Both the position numbers and the translations under genes were made by a program. A stretch of DNA of 64,000 bases from Actinoplanes siamensis (lineage in GTDB: Bacteria > Actinomycetota > Actinomycetes > Mycobacteriales > Micromonosporaceae): the NCBI RefSeq assembly GCF_016862395.1, contig NZ_BOMW01000020.1:62001-126000 (forward strand), read 5' to 3'. The number at the start of each line of letters is the position of its first letter. Position 1 is the stretch's first letter. Positions 34,860 through 43,715 of this stretch are shown one piece after another. The notes below the pieces were generated by a model. That model was not told the origin of the DNA, did no database searches, and saw only the letters and a program-made list of their open reading frames with translations.

Positions 34860-35329
34860 CTATTCGTAGCAGGGTTCAGGCAGCGGTCCTCTTGCTAGCC
34901 GCTTCGGCGCTGCTCCTTTCCAGTTGCTCAGGAGACGACGTGCAAACCAGGTCCGAGAACGACGTGAAGACTAAGGTTCAGCAGCACGCGGAGAGGATCG
35001 CCTCGCTCGTGGGCAACCCGCTGGTCAACCCAAGCCTGACCTCCCGCGGGTGCACAGGCCGAGGAGGCGAGACCAGCGACAAGATCTTCACCGTGCAGGG
35101 TGCCTATAACGTCGACCCGCCGCAGAAGGACCAGCACCTCGCATCGCTGGACAGGGTCAAGGCCGACTGGGTGGCCAAGGGCTATACGATCACCGACGAC
35201 CGCACGGTCGGCCCGGATGACGGTGTGGTCGCGGCCAAGACCCCGGACGGCTACGACCTGGACATCGAGCGCGCCATCCCGGACGGCTTCGCGATTCTCA
35301 TCCACTCGCCCTGCTTTGAGCGGCCCTAA
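34856..35329 (+). CDS. Lipoprotein of unknown function
   Basis: 157 residues; ATG 34856 overlaps the DUF1023 stop. Signal peptide with lipobox LLSSC, then a small domain (about 50-155) with two Cys residues (RGCTG, SPCFE) that may form a disulfide. Always-exported by prediction; coupled translation with the DUF1023 gene suggests a joint cell-envelope role or immunity. No family recognised. Confidence 0.75.
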   Translation: MTIRSRVQAAVLLLAASALLLSSCSGDDVQTRSENDVKTKVQQHAERIASLVGNPLVNPSLTSRGCTGRGGETSDKIFTVQGAYNVDPPQKDQHLASLDRVKADWVAKGYTITDDRTVGPDDGVVAAKTPDGYDLDIERAIPDGFAILIHSPCFERP

Positions 35330-35343
35330 TTGCACGTCCTCAG

Positions 35344-35574
35344 CTATGCAGAGGACCGCTGGTTAAGGAACTCGGCCAGCAAAATCCATAGCTCGGGCTC
35401 CATCCCGAGGTCGGGATGCGGCCCGGCGGCGAGCAGGGACAGCAGATGCTCGGCGGCATGGGCTGAATTGCGCAGGCTGATACCACGCAACTGATTCAGT
35501 AACAGGCTCAGGGCCCCGGGCGAAGTCCGCACCCGGTGAAATGTCCAGCGCCGCGTCCGCGCCCGCCCATTCAT
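35344..35574 (-). CDS. Small hypothetical protein
   Basis: 76 residues; ATG 35574 overlaps the stop of the upstream HTH gene (ATGA), which supports that it is translated. Basic N-terminus, then a Leu-rich helical part (LSLLLNQLRGISLRNSAHAAEHLL). No family recognised. Confidence 0.55.
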   Translation of the reverse strand: MNGRARTRRWTFHRVRTSPGALSLLLNQLRGISLRNSAHAAEHLLSLLAAGPHPDLGMEPELWILLAEFLNQRSSA

Positions 35575-36014
35575 CGGATGCCGTCCGCGGTGTCGGTGTG
35601 CACCTGAGCAGGACGATACGGCCCTTCTGAACCTGCAGCATGTCCGTTGTTACCGAGGAACAGGCAAAGTAATTTCGCGAGCGCGTCGACCTGCTCCTCT
35701 TCAAGGAAGACATGACTCCGCTCGGCGAGATGGTCAGCGACCCGTTCGGCCGACTGCCGGGCAGCGTGCTTGCTGCCATGACCAGCGATTCCGCACGATG
35801 ACTGACCCGTCTGCCGTCTACGGATCCATTCCTCGACCTCATGCGCCCACCAGACACGCCCCATCGTCAACTCCTGGAAGGGCACCGGGAAGTCGTCACG
35901 ATCGGCCAGCTGCTGGATCCGCTGCCGCGACAGCCCAAGCCGGACCGCAATCTCCCGAGCCCCTACCAACCGCAGAATGCCGCTCAGCGAAGCGTCTGCA
36001 CGCGAGCGCTTCAC
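35571..36014 (-). CDS. Small DNA-binding protein with AlpA/MerR-type helix-turn-helix
   Basis: 147 residues from GTG 36014. Residues about 18-66 form an excisionase/AlpA-like winged helix (GAREIAVRLGLSRQRIQQLADR, then FPVPFQELTMGRVWWAHEVEEWIRR in part). The C-terminal half is unrecognised (ERSHVFLEEEQVDALAKLLCLF). Divergent from the small GntR gene at 36254. Proteins of this type control plasmid or integrative-element genes. Confidence 0.7.
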   Translation of the reverse strand: MKRSRADASLSGILRLVGAREIAVRLGLSRQRIQQLADRDDFPVPFQELTMGRVWWAHEVEEWIRRRQTGQSSCGIAGHGSKHAARQSAERVADHLAERSHVFLEEEQVDALAKLLCLFLGNNGHAAGSEGPYRPAQVHTDTADGIR

Positions 36015-36199
36015 CGTGCACGCCTACAGTCCGCAGTAGCCGCCTGCCTCGGAGTTGTCCTTTCTCCTAGCCCATAGTCATACCGTCTGGCCGGATGCAA
36101 CACGGCGATACGAAACCTGCTCACGTTCCGTAGCACGTTGTCGGTGGCCGCCATCTGAATCCCCTTCATCGCTCACGCGCGGTCGATCACCTGACCATA

Positions 36200-36236
36200 G
36201 GCAATTATGCAGTAGTGGACAAGTGGCAATTTTGCA
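36200..36236. promoter_or_regulatory. Two 12-bp direct repeats upstream of the small GntR gene
   Basis: GGCAATTATGCA (36200-36211) and GGCAATTTTGCA (36225-36236) differ at one base and are 25 bp apart, start to start. Each is nearly palindromic (GCAA..TTGC). AT-rich for this genome and 18-54 bp before the GTG at 36254. Likely operator sites, possibly autoregulatory. Confidence 0.5.
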
Positions 36237-36253
36237 CATGATCCACTTATGGA

Positions 36254-36484
36254 GTGGAGGAGGAATTCCGGCTGCCGCCGACATACAAAGAGGTCGCCGA
36301 GCTGATCCGTGCCGAGATCGACAAGGGGACATGGCCCTACGGCACGCAGCTCCCTTCGGCTTCGGAGCTGTCGGACATGTACGGAACCTCTATCACCACG
36401 ATCCACCGAGCCATGAAGATCTTGATAGATGCCGGGGATGTGATCGGACGCCAGGGCCGAGGTCGGTTCGTCACTCGGCGCTGA
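36254..36484 (+). CDS. Short GntR-type winged-helix regulator (DNA-binding domain only)
   Basis: 76 residues from GTG 36254: a complete GntR winged helix (YKEVAELIRAEIDKGTWPYG, LPSASELSDMYGTS, TTIHRAMKILIDAG, GRGRFV) and no effector domain. Such short forms are common in actinobacterial plasmids and integrative elements. The repeats just upstream suggest self-control. Confidence 0.82.
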   Translation: MEEEFRLPPTYKEVAELIRAEIDKGTWPYGTQLPSASELSDMYGTSITTIHRAMKILIDAGDVIGRQGRGRFVTRR

Positions 36485-36865
36485 CGAGCGGAATCGGCTT
36501 CCGACGTGTCCGTTCATGGACCAGCGTGGTAGGCCTGCGTCACAGTGAAGGCAGTAGCGCCCCCGAACCCGACTGAATCAACCTACGGCTAAGTACGTGC
36601 AGAACGCGCCCACGTCGGAGACGCGCCGGGACACGGCGACGAACCCGGTCATGAACAGGCTCAACGAGACCGCCACCGAGACATGGTAGGCCGGGATGCC
36701 CGGCAATCCCAGTGACCGCGCAATGCACGGCAGTCCTGTGAAAGCGCCGAGCACCCGCACCGGCGCAAGGGTCTTCCGACGTTCGTGACGCAGCGCTGAC
36801 GACATGTTGAGACCTGCGGATCTCGCAGGTGCTCGCACGGATGAACGTCCTCAGGCTCCGGTCTA
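36485..36865. other. Intergenic region; no confident gene
   Basis: About 380 bp between the GntR gene and the convergent prepilin peptidase gene. A leftward frame at 36578-36838 has hydrophobic stretches but no ribosome binding site or family match, so I do not call it. Confidence 0.4.
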
Positions 36866-37531
36866 TCAGATGTTCAGGCCGATCGCCAGAAGCCACCCGA
36901 TGAGCAAGGCCGGTCCGAATGGTACGGCGATCTGACGGTTCCCCGTACTCCAGATCGAGACGATGCCGACAAGCGCCTGGATGATTACAGCGGTGACGAG
37001 GCCCCGCACGGCGGTTGACGGACCGAACCATCCGAGCGACATCGCTACCGCCCCAGCAAGGTTCACGTCTCCGAGGCCGAGTTGTCCGGGAAACCCGATT
37101 GCCGTAACGAGTGCCAGCATGGTCACGACGGCTCCGGCGATCACGGCCTCGACGAAGCGGCGGGGTTCACCGCCGGCCAGGGACTCCGCCGCGAAGCCGG
37201 TGATGAATGCGAACCAGAGCACGCTTGTCAGCACATGGGGCAGCCGTCGCTGTCGTAGATCGATGATCAGGAGTACGACGGCAACTACCGCGAAGAGCCA
37301 GTACGCCGGAAGGACAGGTGACAGCGGCACGGCGGCACATACGAACCCGGCGGTGGCCGCCGTCAAGGCCGCTACCAGTGCGACCGCGGAGAAAGTCGCG
37401 GGTTCTCCCCGCCACCACCGGCGGGACAGGCGGATCGGTCCTTCGGGACTGGCCGCGTAGGCGAGCGCGGCGGCGGGGACACCTGCCGCTCCGGCGGCCA
37501 GTCCGGCGGCGAGCACGGTCGAGACCTCCAT
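36866..37531 (-). CDS. Type IV prepilin peptidase, A24 family (TadV/CpaA-like)
   Basis: 221 residues, mostly membrane helices. The two catalytic Asp motifs of A24 peptidases are visible: the first in LLIIDLRQRRLPH and the second in LGLGDVNLAG (GxGD). It would cleave the leader of the Flp-type pilin at 45543 and the TadE-like pseudopilins. It lies on the opposite strand, about 2 kb before the rest of the Tad locus. Short compared with full PilD enzymes because it lacks the methyltransferase domain, as normal for TadV. Confidence 0.85.
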   Translation of the reverse strand: MEVSTVLAAGLAAGAAGVPAAALAYAASPEGPIRLSRRWWRGEPATFSAVALVAALTAATAGFVCAAVPLSPVLPAYWLFAVVAVVLLIIDLRQRRLPHVLTSVLWFAFITGFAAESLAGGEPRRFVEAVIAGAVVTMLALVTAIGFPGQLGLGDVNLAGAVAMSLGWFGPSTAVRGLVTAVIIQALVGIVSIWSTGNRQIAVPFGPALLIGWLLAIGLNI

Positions 37532-37578
37532 GGCGCGCCCTCGCTACTTGCCCCGGCGCTGGAGCCCGGCACGTCGGA

Positions 37579-38745
37579 TCACGAGTCGACCACCCGCCCG
37601 ACGGCACCGTGGATGGCAACGTCTTCGATGGCCGGCCGCGGTTGAGGTGCTTCTTCGGCCCACCACTGCGAAACGGACTGGATGCCGGGCTCGACCAGGT
37701 CGAGGCCGCTCAGTAAGGCCGCTAGTTCGTCACGCGAGCGGGCTCGGAAGCGACCGTCGCGGTTGGGCATTTGGAGCTTGGGCAGCATCTTTACGGGAAC
37801 ATAGTCGAAGGTGGAGTGTGACACCACAACCCAGCTGCCCGGGGGTAGTGCTTCAATGAGCGCGGCGACGATGCCCTTCGGGTCTTCATCGTCGCGGATG
37901 AAGTGCAGAACTGCCACGAGCAACAGGCCTACGGGTTGTGAGAAGTCCAGCGTGCTGAGGAGTTGTGGGTTAGCGAGGATGCTGCTCGGCTGGCGAAGGT
38001 CCGCGTCGATGTAGGCGGTCTTTCCCTCGGGCGCGCTGGTGAGCAGTGCGCGGGCATGCGAGAGGACGATCGGGTCGTTGTCGACGTACACGACTCGTGC
38101 CGTGGGATCGACGGCCTGTGCGACCTCGTGTGTGTTCGGGGAAGTCGGGATGCCGGTGCCAATATCCAGGAACTGGTTGATGCCCTGGTGGGCCAGGAAC
38201 TCGACGGCGCGCTGAAGGAACCCCCGGTTCTCCATTGCGGCGAGCCTGACGGTCGGCATCACCGCCTCGATTTCGTGTGCGGACTCGCGGTCCGCAGCGA
38301 AGTTGTCCTTCCCGCCGAGCAGGTAGTCGTAGCGCCGCGCGGGATGCGGCACGGTCGGATCTATCGCGGCGGCGCGCTCCTGGAGATCCTCGATCGACAT
38401 TCCGAACCGCCGTTCCTCAGCTTGGATCTTGTCGGGGTTGGTCAGGCCTTCGAATTCATCTACGAGACGTAGGGCGGTTCTGCCCAGGTCCGTTAGCACC
38501 CAAGCCTTCCTCCGCGTGTCCGGTAGTGGTCGCTGCTCGATCAGGCTCTTGTCACGAAGTGCGCGCAACTCCGTGCTTATGGTGCCGTCCCCGGGTGAGT
38601 GCCCCTTCTGCTTGATCAGGCCGTCCCGGATATCGGCGTACCGGGTAGGACCGGCACTGATAACGCGCAGGATCGGCACATGCCAGACGCGAGTAAGGGT
38701 CTCCTTGATCAGATCCTGAAGAGCGAGCGTCACGAACGATCCCAT
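37579..38745 (-). CDS. SAM-dependent methyltransferase (Methyltransf_19/DUF574) with N-terminal winged helix
   Basis: 388 residues from ATG 38745 (ATG 38754 is also possible); longer frames read through non-coding sequence. Residues about 10-95 are an HxlR/PadR-like winged helix (LTRVWHVPILRVISAGPTRYADIRD in part, LRALRDKSLIEQRPL). Residues about 120-385 are the Methyltransf_19 domain (PARRYDYLLGGKDNFAADRE, FLDIGTGIPTSPNTHEVAQ, VVYVDNDPIVLSHARALL). This family is abundant in actinomycetes and has no known substrate. Fusion to a winged helix is not usual for it. Unrelated to the pilus genes as far as I can tell. Confidence 0.85.
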   Translation of the reverse strand: MGSFVTLALQDLIKETLTRVWHVPILRVISAGPTRYADIRDGLIKQKGHSPGDGTISTELRALRDKSLIEQRPLPDTRRKAWVLTDLGRTALRLVDEFEGLTNPDKIQAEERRFGMSIEDLQERAAAIDPTVPHPARRYDYLLGGKDNFAADRESAHEIEAVMPTVRLAAMENRGFLQRAVEFLAHQGINQFLDIGTGIPTSPNTHEVAQAVDPTARVVYVDNDPIVLSHARALLTSAPEGKTAYIDADLRQPSSILANPQLLSTLDFSQPVGLLLVAVLHFIRDDEDPKGIVAALIEALPPGSWVVVSHSTFDYVPVKMLPKLQMPNRDGRFRARSRDELAALLSGLDLVEPGIQSVSQWWAEEAPQPRPAIEDVAIHGAVGRVVDS

Positions 38746-39295
38746 CCCCCGCATGAGGCCTGCGCTGTTCGTGGCCGACGGCCACCGTACGCAGCACCTC
38801 TCCAGCACTAGGCAACATGATACATAGCTCACGATAGATGGGACGTTGTCCGGGTAGGGCGCCTCCACTGCCTCTTCGCCGATTTCGATCATGATGCGAT
38901 GCATCTGTCCAGGTAGGGAGGCATCGCTACGGCGCCCGCCCCGGCAGTTAGAAAGGCGCCGACACCGCTGGAAACGTTGGCGGCGCCGTCCTTTCGATCG
39001 GACTCGCGGCCAGCTCGACGTCCCGCACCGAGCATTCCCACCGAGGGCAGCCTGCCGCGTTTCACCTTGCGGCAAATACATCGGTCGGAATGCGCATTCT
39101 TCGCGACGCTTCAGGCGAAGCGCATTTCAAACGCTGTAGCGGACTACCGGAGCTATGCGGTAGACCAGACGACGCAGATCAATCTGAAGATCGGCATGTG
39201 CAGTCGACGACGAGGGTGAAGCGTTCGCCTGTCCTGACGACCGCACTGCTGCGGATCTCAAGTACGTTCCGGTGACAAGTTGGGAGGCACCCGCG
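38746..39295. other. Intergenic region between divergent genes; no gene seen
   Basis: About 550 bp, promoter space for the methyltransferase (leftward) and the lipoprotein/Tad operon (rightward). GGGAGG at 39282 is the ribosome binding site for GTG 39296. No hairpin or repeat stands out. Confidence 0.5.
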
Positions 39296-39838
39296 GTGAT
39301 CGCCCGCCCGGTAATGGTCGGTTTGACCGCAACGTTCGTGCTCCTCACGACCGGATGCGGCTCCGAGAAGCCGGCCGACAGTCCGATAAGGCAACCATCA
39401 CCAACTCGTTCGGTGGCTGCATCCCCCGAGTCAGCCGGCGAGAGCGCTGCGCTTGCCGCCTACCGCGGCATGTGGGCTTCGTTCGTGGAAGCTGCTACGA
39501 CGTCCGATCCGGAATTCGCGGGCTTACGCGAGCACGCCGCCGGCCAAGCATTACGCCTGATCACCAGCTCTCTCTACACGGATCACGACCAGAAGAGGGT
39601 GACGAAGGGTGACCTCACGCTGAATCCCAAGGTGACGTTGATGAAGCCGCCGGATGCGCCTACCGAGGTAACGATCGTGGACTGCGTCGACTCGACCAAG
39701 TGGCTGAAGTACAAGGTCAACGGCGGGCTCGCGGACGACGAGCCGGGCGGCAGGCATCGGAACACCGCCACGGTGAAGAACACGAACGGCACCTGGAGGG
39801 TCGAGTCGTTCACCTTGGAGGAATCAGGAACATGCTAG
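39296..39838 (+). CDS. Lipoprotein at the head of the Tad locus
   Basis: 180 residues; GTG 39296 after GGGAGG (spacing 8) is better than GTG 39272. Signal peptide with lipobox LLTTGC, low-complexity linker, then an NTF2-like domain (about 55-180: ALAAYRGMWASFVEAATTSDPEFAGL in part, LITSSLY, WRVESFTLEE). NTF2-like lipoproteins often open actinobacterial Tad clusters. Its stop overlaps the start of the next gene. Function unknown. Confidence 0.75.
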   Translation: MIARPVMVGLTATFVLLTTGCGSEKPADSPIRQPSPTRSVAASPESAGESAALAAYRGMWASFVEAATTSDPEFAGLREHAAGQALRLITSSLYTDHDQKRVTKGDLTLNPKVTLMKPPDAPTEVTIVDCVDSTKWLKYKVNGGLADDEPGGRHRNTATVKNTNGTWRVESFTLEESGTC

Positions 39839-40737
39839 GAAGACGAGCCTTCGTCCTTCTCACGGCCATCACTTGCGGCGCCGTGGCATCCGGCTTCATA
39901 TCAACACCCGTTCATGCAGGTGACGGCGTTGGCGGAGTGGTATGCACGAGGAGCGACACGCGGCCGGGGTGCGACGTACACGTCGGTCTTCCGCATAGGC
40001 CCGGCAGCGGCGAAGAGGGAGACAACGGCGGCCAGGACGGCGACGGCAAGTGCCACGATCCATCGGGCAAGGAGATCCCGTGCGAGCGTGACGGAGGTTG
40101 GGCCGGGTCGGACGGCTGCTACTACAAGCCAGTCGACCTATCCCCCGAGCTGATCGGCAACCTCGGTGGCCAGCCGGACGGCGAAGGCGGCTGGTACCAG
40201 CAGGTTTGTTACGGGCCGGACGGCCAGGCGAACACCGGTTTCGGTGGCCCCGTGTGGATCGCCGGTGCGGCCCCCGTGGTGTCGCCGGAGGTACTAGCTC
40301 GTCAAGCGCGGTCGAAGCTGGAGTTGCCCGAGGTCGTGATCGAGTTGAACCCGCCGGGTGACCAGCTGCGGTATCTCCCAGTCTGGATGGCGCTGGATCG
40401 CCGTTCGTGGACCACCGAGTCGGCGACGGCTTCCGTCCCAGGGGTAAGCGTTACCGCGACTGCGCGGCCGGTGAAGGTGACGTGGTCAATGGGGGACGGT
40501 TCGGACGTGACCTGTGCCGGTCCGGGCACGCCGTGGACTCCTGGCATCGATCCGGAGAAGCCCTCACCTGACTGCGGCCACACCTATCGAGCGCCCGGTG
40601 TCTTCACTGTGACCGCCACGGTGGAGTGGGAGGTGACCTGGGCTGGAGCAGGACAGTCCGGCACGGTGCCGGGGCTCACCACGACCGGCCAGGTACAGGC
40701 TCGCGTACAGGAGTCGAAGACCCTCATCAATCGCTAA
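39832..40737 (+). CDS. Secreted protein with PKD-like domain (Tad locus)
   Basis: 301 residues from ATG 39832, inside the preceding gene's stop region, with GGAGG upstream. Signal peptide ends at about STPVHAG. A Gly/Asp-rich part with several Cys (GCYYKPVD) comes before a C-terminal beta domain with PKD features (VTWSMGDGSDVTC, HTYRAPGVFTVTATVEWEVTW). Similar exported proteins are found in Tad loci of actinomycetes. Perhaps a surface or pilus-associated factor. Confidence 0.75.
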   Translation: MLGRRAFVLLTAITCGAVASGFISTPVHAGDGVGGVVCTRSDTRPGCDVHVGLPHRPGSGEEGDNGGQDGDGKCHDPSGKEIPCERDGGWAGSDGCYYKPVDLSPELIGNLGGQPDGEGGWYQQVCYGPDGQANTGFGGPVWIAGAAPVVSPEVLARQARSKLELPEVVIELNPPGDQLRYLPVWMALDRRSWTTESATASVPGVSVTATARPVKVTWSMGDGSDVTCAGPGTPWTPGIDPEKPSPDCGHTYRAPGVFTVTATVEWEVTWAGAGQSGTVPGLTTTGQVQARVQESKTLINR

Positions 40738-40787
40738 CCAGCGAGTTCATTCAGTCGTAGCAGCCGCTTCGGGGGAGGACGTTGGTC

Positions 40788-41498
40788 ATGGCGCTTGGTT
40801 CCGTGCGCCCAAAAACAGGTTCGGACGATCGTCCGGCGGCTGCCGCGCCGCGTGCGGGGCGCGGCCCGTGGCGGGCGGCCCGGCGTCGCCGCAGGCTGCC
40901 GTTCGTGGTGTTGGGTTCGCTGCTGGTCATCGTGTGTGTCCTGGCGTACGCCTGGGGCACGGTCCGGCTCGGCGATCGGATTCAGGTTCTCGCGGTCGCG
41001 CGGCCGGTCGCGGCGGGGCAGAGCATCACCGCCGCGGACCTCACCCAGGTTTCGGCCGCTGAGGATCCCGAGGTGTTGCTCATCCCGGTCGTCCAGGCCG
41101 ATGAGGTGATCGGCCGTACGGCGGTGGTGCCTCTGGTGGCCGGCACGCTGCTGACTCCGTCATTGATCGGTGATGCGGCGTTTCCGCCCGCGGGGAAAGT
41201 CACCGCGTCGCTGGCCCTCAAGCCCGGCCAGTACCCGCAGGGTTTGACCAGGGGGGCGAAGGTGGCGGTGTTCGTCTCAGCGGCCGGCACGGGGGCAGAT
41301 GGCCGGGCAGCCTCGGCGGCCAAGGCCACGGCGGCGCCGACCCGGCTGCGGGCCGTGGTGCTCGGCGTGGACCTCTCTGGCGACGGCCAGGGTTCCACGG
41401 TGGTCACGCTCCTGCTGGACGCCTCGGACGGGCCGCGGCTGGCCGCTGCTCCGGAGGGCGCGGTGGTGCTGATGCAGACCGCGCCGGGAGGTAACTGA
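40788..41498 (+). CDS. CpaB/RcpC-like SAF-domain protein
   Basis: 236 residues; ATG 40788 with GGGAGG at spacing 9. An Arg-rich cytoplasmic start, one membrane helix (LPFVVLGSLLVIVCVLAYAW), then a SAF domain (ARPVAAGQSITAADL) and a CpaB-like remainder (LKPGQYPQGLTRGAKVAVFV). CpaB/RcpC assists pilus assembly in the envelope. Followed by the TadZ-like gene after one base. Confidence 0.8.
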   Translation: MALGSVRPKTGSDDRPAAAAPRAGRGPWRAARRRRRLPFVVLGSLLVIVCVLAYAWGTVRLGDRIQVLAVARPVAAGQSITAADLTQVSAAEDPEVLLIPVVQADEVIGRTAVVPLVAGTLLTPSLIGDAAFPPAGKVTASLALKPGQYPQGLTRGAKVAVFVSAAGTGADGRAASAAKATAAPTRLRAVVLGVDLSGDGQGSTVVTLLLDASDGPRLAAAPEGAVVLMQTAPGGN

Positions 41499-41499
41499 G

Positions 41500-42312
41500 A
41501 TGCCGTTGCTGACCGTGACCTATATCAAGGGCCGTCCCGGCGCGACCACGACCGCGCTCGGGCTGGCGGCGTCAGCCCCGGCCGACGCCCGAGCCACGGT
41601 GGTGGAGTGCGATCCGGCCGGCGGGGATCTGATGCGCCGCCTCGATCTGGCCGCTACTCCGAGTCTGGTGGACGTGGCTGCCGCCGCACGCGGTGCCGCC
41701 GATGCGGATACCGCCTTCGCCTCCGGGGTGCAGCCGGTGACCGTGGGCGATGTGGTGGTGCCGGTGGTGGCGGCTCCGGCCGGTGGGGCGCAGACCCGGG
41801 CCGCGCTGCCGGAGCTGGCCGGGACCGGCCGGGCGGTGCTGATGGCCTCCGACCGGCTTGTGGTGGCCGACTGCGGACGGCTGTCTGCCGGGTCGGCGGC
41901 GTGGCCGGTGCTGCGGCTGGCCGATGTGGTGCTGGTGATGGTGCGTGCCCGCGCGGACGAGCTGGCTCATCTGCGGGAGGCGCTGGCGGAGCTGGTGGAT
42001 GTCGGGACGGGTCGGCTGGTGGTGGTGCTCGCCGCTGGAGGCGTGTACCCAGCCGGCGAGGTCGCGCACGTGCTGCGAACCCACGTGTCGGAGGAGCTCG
42101 CGCGTGACCCCGGCGCGGTGGAGGTGCTGGGCCCGTTGCCGGAGGACCGGAAGGGGGCGGCGGTGCTGGGCGGGGAGTTGCTGGCCGGGAGCCGGTGGCG
42201 GCGGCTTCCGCTGATGCGTGCGTACGCCCGCGTGCTCGACGACCTTGCTGCCGGTCTGACGGTTGCGTTGCCTGCCAGTCCCGACCCGATTTGTGAGGAG
42301 GCCCTTGGATGA
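41500..42312 (+). CDS. CpaE/TadZ-like MinD-family protein with altered P-loop
   Basis: 270 residues. MinD/ParA fold: TVTYIKGRPGATTTALGLAAS at the N-terminus in place of the deviant Walker A KGGxGKT, then VVECDPAGGDL, VVADCGRL and LRLADVVLVMVRA. The Lys of GKT is Ala, so ATP binding may be reduced, as reported for some TadZ proteins. TadZ positions the pilus machine in the cell. Overlaps tadA by ATGA. Confidence 0.8.
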   Translation: MPLLTVTYIKGRPGATTTALGLAASAPADARATVVECDPAGGDLMRRLDLAATPSLVDVAAAARGAADADTAFASGVQPVTVGDVVVPVVAAPAGGAQTRAALPELAGTGRAVLMASDRLVVADCGRLSAGSAAWPVLRLADVVLVMVRARADELAHLREALAELVDVGTGRLVVVLAAGGVYPAGEVAHVLRTHVSEELARDPGAVEVLGPLPEDRKGAAVLGGELLAGSRWRRLPLMRAYARVLDDLAAGLTVALPASPDPICEEALG

Positions 42313-43715
42313 CTTCACCACTTGCGATGAACGGGCACCGCCCCGCGGGGGTGCTGCAACCGGCTGGCGAGGTCAGTGAGATCACGGTGGTCCGGCGTAT
42401 CCGCCGGGATGTGGCCGAGCGGCTTACCCGCGTCACCCGTGCTCACGAGGCCGAGACCGGTACGCCGATGTCGGCCGTCGAGCAGCAGGAAGCAACGAAG
42501 AGCCTGATCACTGAGGCGTTGGACGCGTTTGCCACGGAGGAGATGCGCGCCGGCCGGCCGCCGCTGCGTCCCGAGGTCGAGTCGCGGGTGTCGCGGGCGG
42601 TGGCGGACATGCTGCTGGGGGCCGGTGGTCTTCAGCCGCTGCTGGCCGACGAGAGTATCGAGGGCATTACCGCCAACGGCTGTGATCGGGTCTTCGTGCG
42701 CTATGCCGACGGCACCCGTAAACGGGTCGGCCCGATCGCCGACTCGGACGCGGAGATGGTGGCGCTGATCAGGCGACTCGCCGCCGACGCCGGCCGCGCT
42801 GAAGCCGACGGCGAAGGCGCGGAGGAACGACGCTGGGACCGGGCATCGCCAGAGCTGAATCTCCAGCTGCCGGACGGTTCCCGCCTGCACGCGATCATGT
42901 CGGTGACCCGGCGCCCGGCGCTCTCCATCCGCCGGCACCGCTACGTCAGCGTCACCCTGACGGAACTGGAGCAGCTCGCCACCCTCAACCCGGCGCTGCG
43001 CAGCCTGCTGACAGCCGCGGTGCGAGCCAGGCTCAACGTTCTCGTGGCCGGGCAGACCGGCGCGGGCAAGACCACCATGCTCCGGGCCCTCGCCTCCGTG
43101 ATCCCACCGGACGAGCGGATCGTCACGATCGAGGACACCTACGAGCTCGCCCTGGACGCGAACGAGGATCTACACCCCGACGTGGTGCCGATGCAGGCGC
43201 GGGAGGCCAACGTCGAGGGTGCGGGCGCCTTCACCATGTCGCAGCTGTTCCGGTCGGGTCTACGGATGTCGCCGGACCGCGTCATCGTCGGCGAGGTCCG
43301 GGGCAACGAGGTCATCCCCATGCTCAACGCCATGAGCCAAGGCAACGACGGCTCCCTCGGCACCATTCACGCCTCCTCATCGGCCGGCGTGTTCAAGAAG
43401 CTGGTGCTCTACGCGGCACAGGCCGGGTTGGACCCGGCCACCACAAATCTCCTGGTCGCGGGGTCAGTGCACCTGATCGTGCATCTCGCGCTGGCCGACA
43501 CCGGCCGCCGGGTCGTGACCTCGGTCCGGGAGGTGATCGACAGCGACGGAACCGGGGTCTCCTCCAACGAGATCTTCCGGCCCGGCCCGGACGGGTGGGC
43601 GGTACCCGGTGCGCCGCCCTCAACCGCACTGGTACAGGCGCTTGCGGCGGCCGGGTTCGACCCCTGGCTGATCAATCAGGCCCGGTCCGCACCACGTGGC
43701 GGGTGGTCGTCATGA
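42309..43715 (+). CDS. tadA: TadA/CpaF secretion ATPase
   Basis: 468 residues. Type II/IV secretion ATPase: Walker A VAGQTGAGKTTML (about 243-255), Asp box VTIEDTYEL, Walker B RVIVGEVRGNE and the His box GSLGTIHASS. Powers pilin assembly through TadB and TadC. ATGA overlaps at both ends place it firmly in the operon. Confidence 0.95.
   Translation: MTSPLAMNGHRPAGVLQPAGEVSEITVVRRIRRDVAERLTRVTRAHEAETGTPMSAVEQQEATKSLITEALDAFATEEMRAGRPPLRPEVESRVSRAVADMLLGAGGLQPLLADESIEGITANGCDRVFVRYADGTRKRVGPIADSDAEMVALIRRLAADAGRAEADGEGAEERRWDRASPELNLQLPDGSRLHAIMSVTRRPALSIRRHRYVSVTLTELEQLATLNPALRSLLTAAVRARLNVLVAGQTGAGKTTMLRALASVIPPDERIVTIEDTYELALDANEDLHPDVVPMQAREANVEGAGAFTMSQLFRSGLRMSPDRVIVGEVRGNEVIPMLNAMSQGNDGSLGTIHASSSAGVFKKLVLYAAQAGLDPATTNLLVAGSVHLIVHLALADTGRRVVTSVREVIDSDGTGVSSNEIFRPGPDGWAVPGAPPSTALVQALAAAGFDPWLINQARSAPRGGWSS

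Noticed and set aside
36578..36838. Leftward 86-codon frame with hydrophobic segments
   Set aside because: No ribosome binding site, odd composition and no relation to neighbours; not enough to call a gene.
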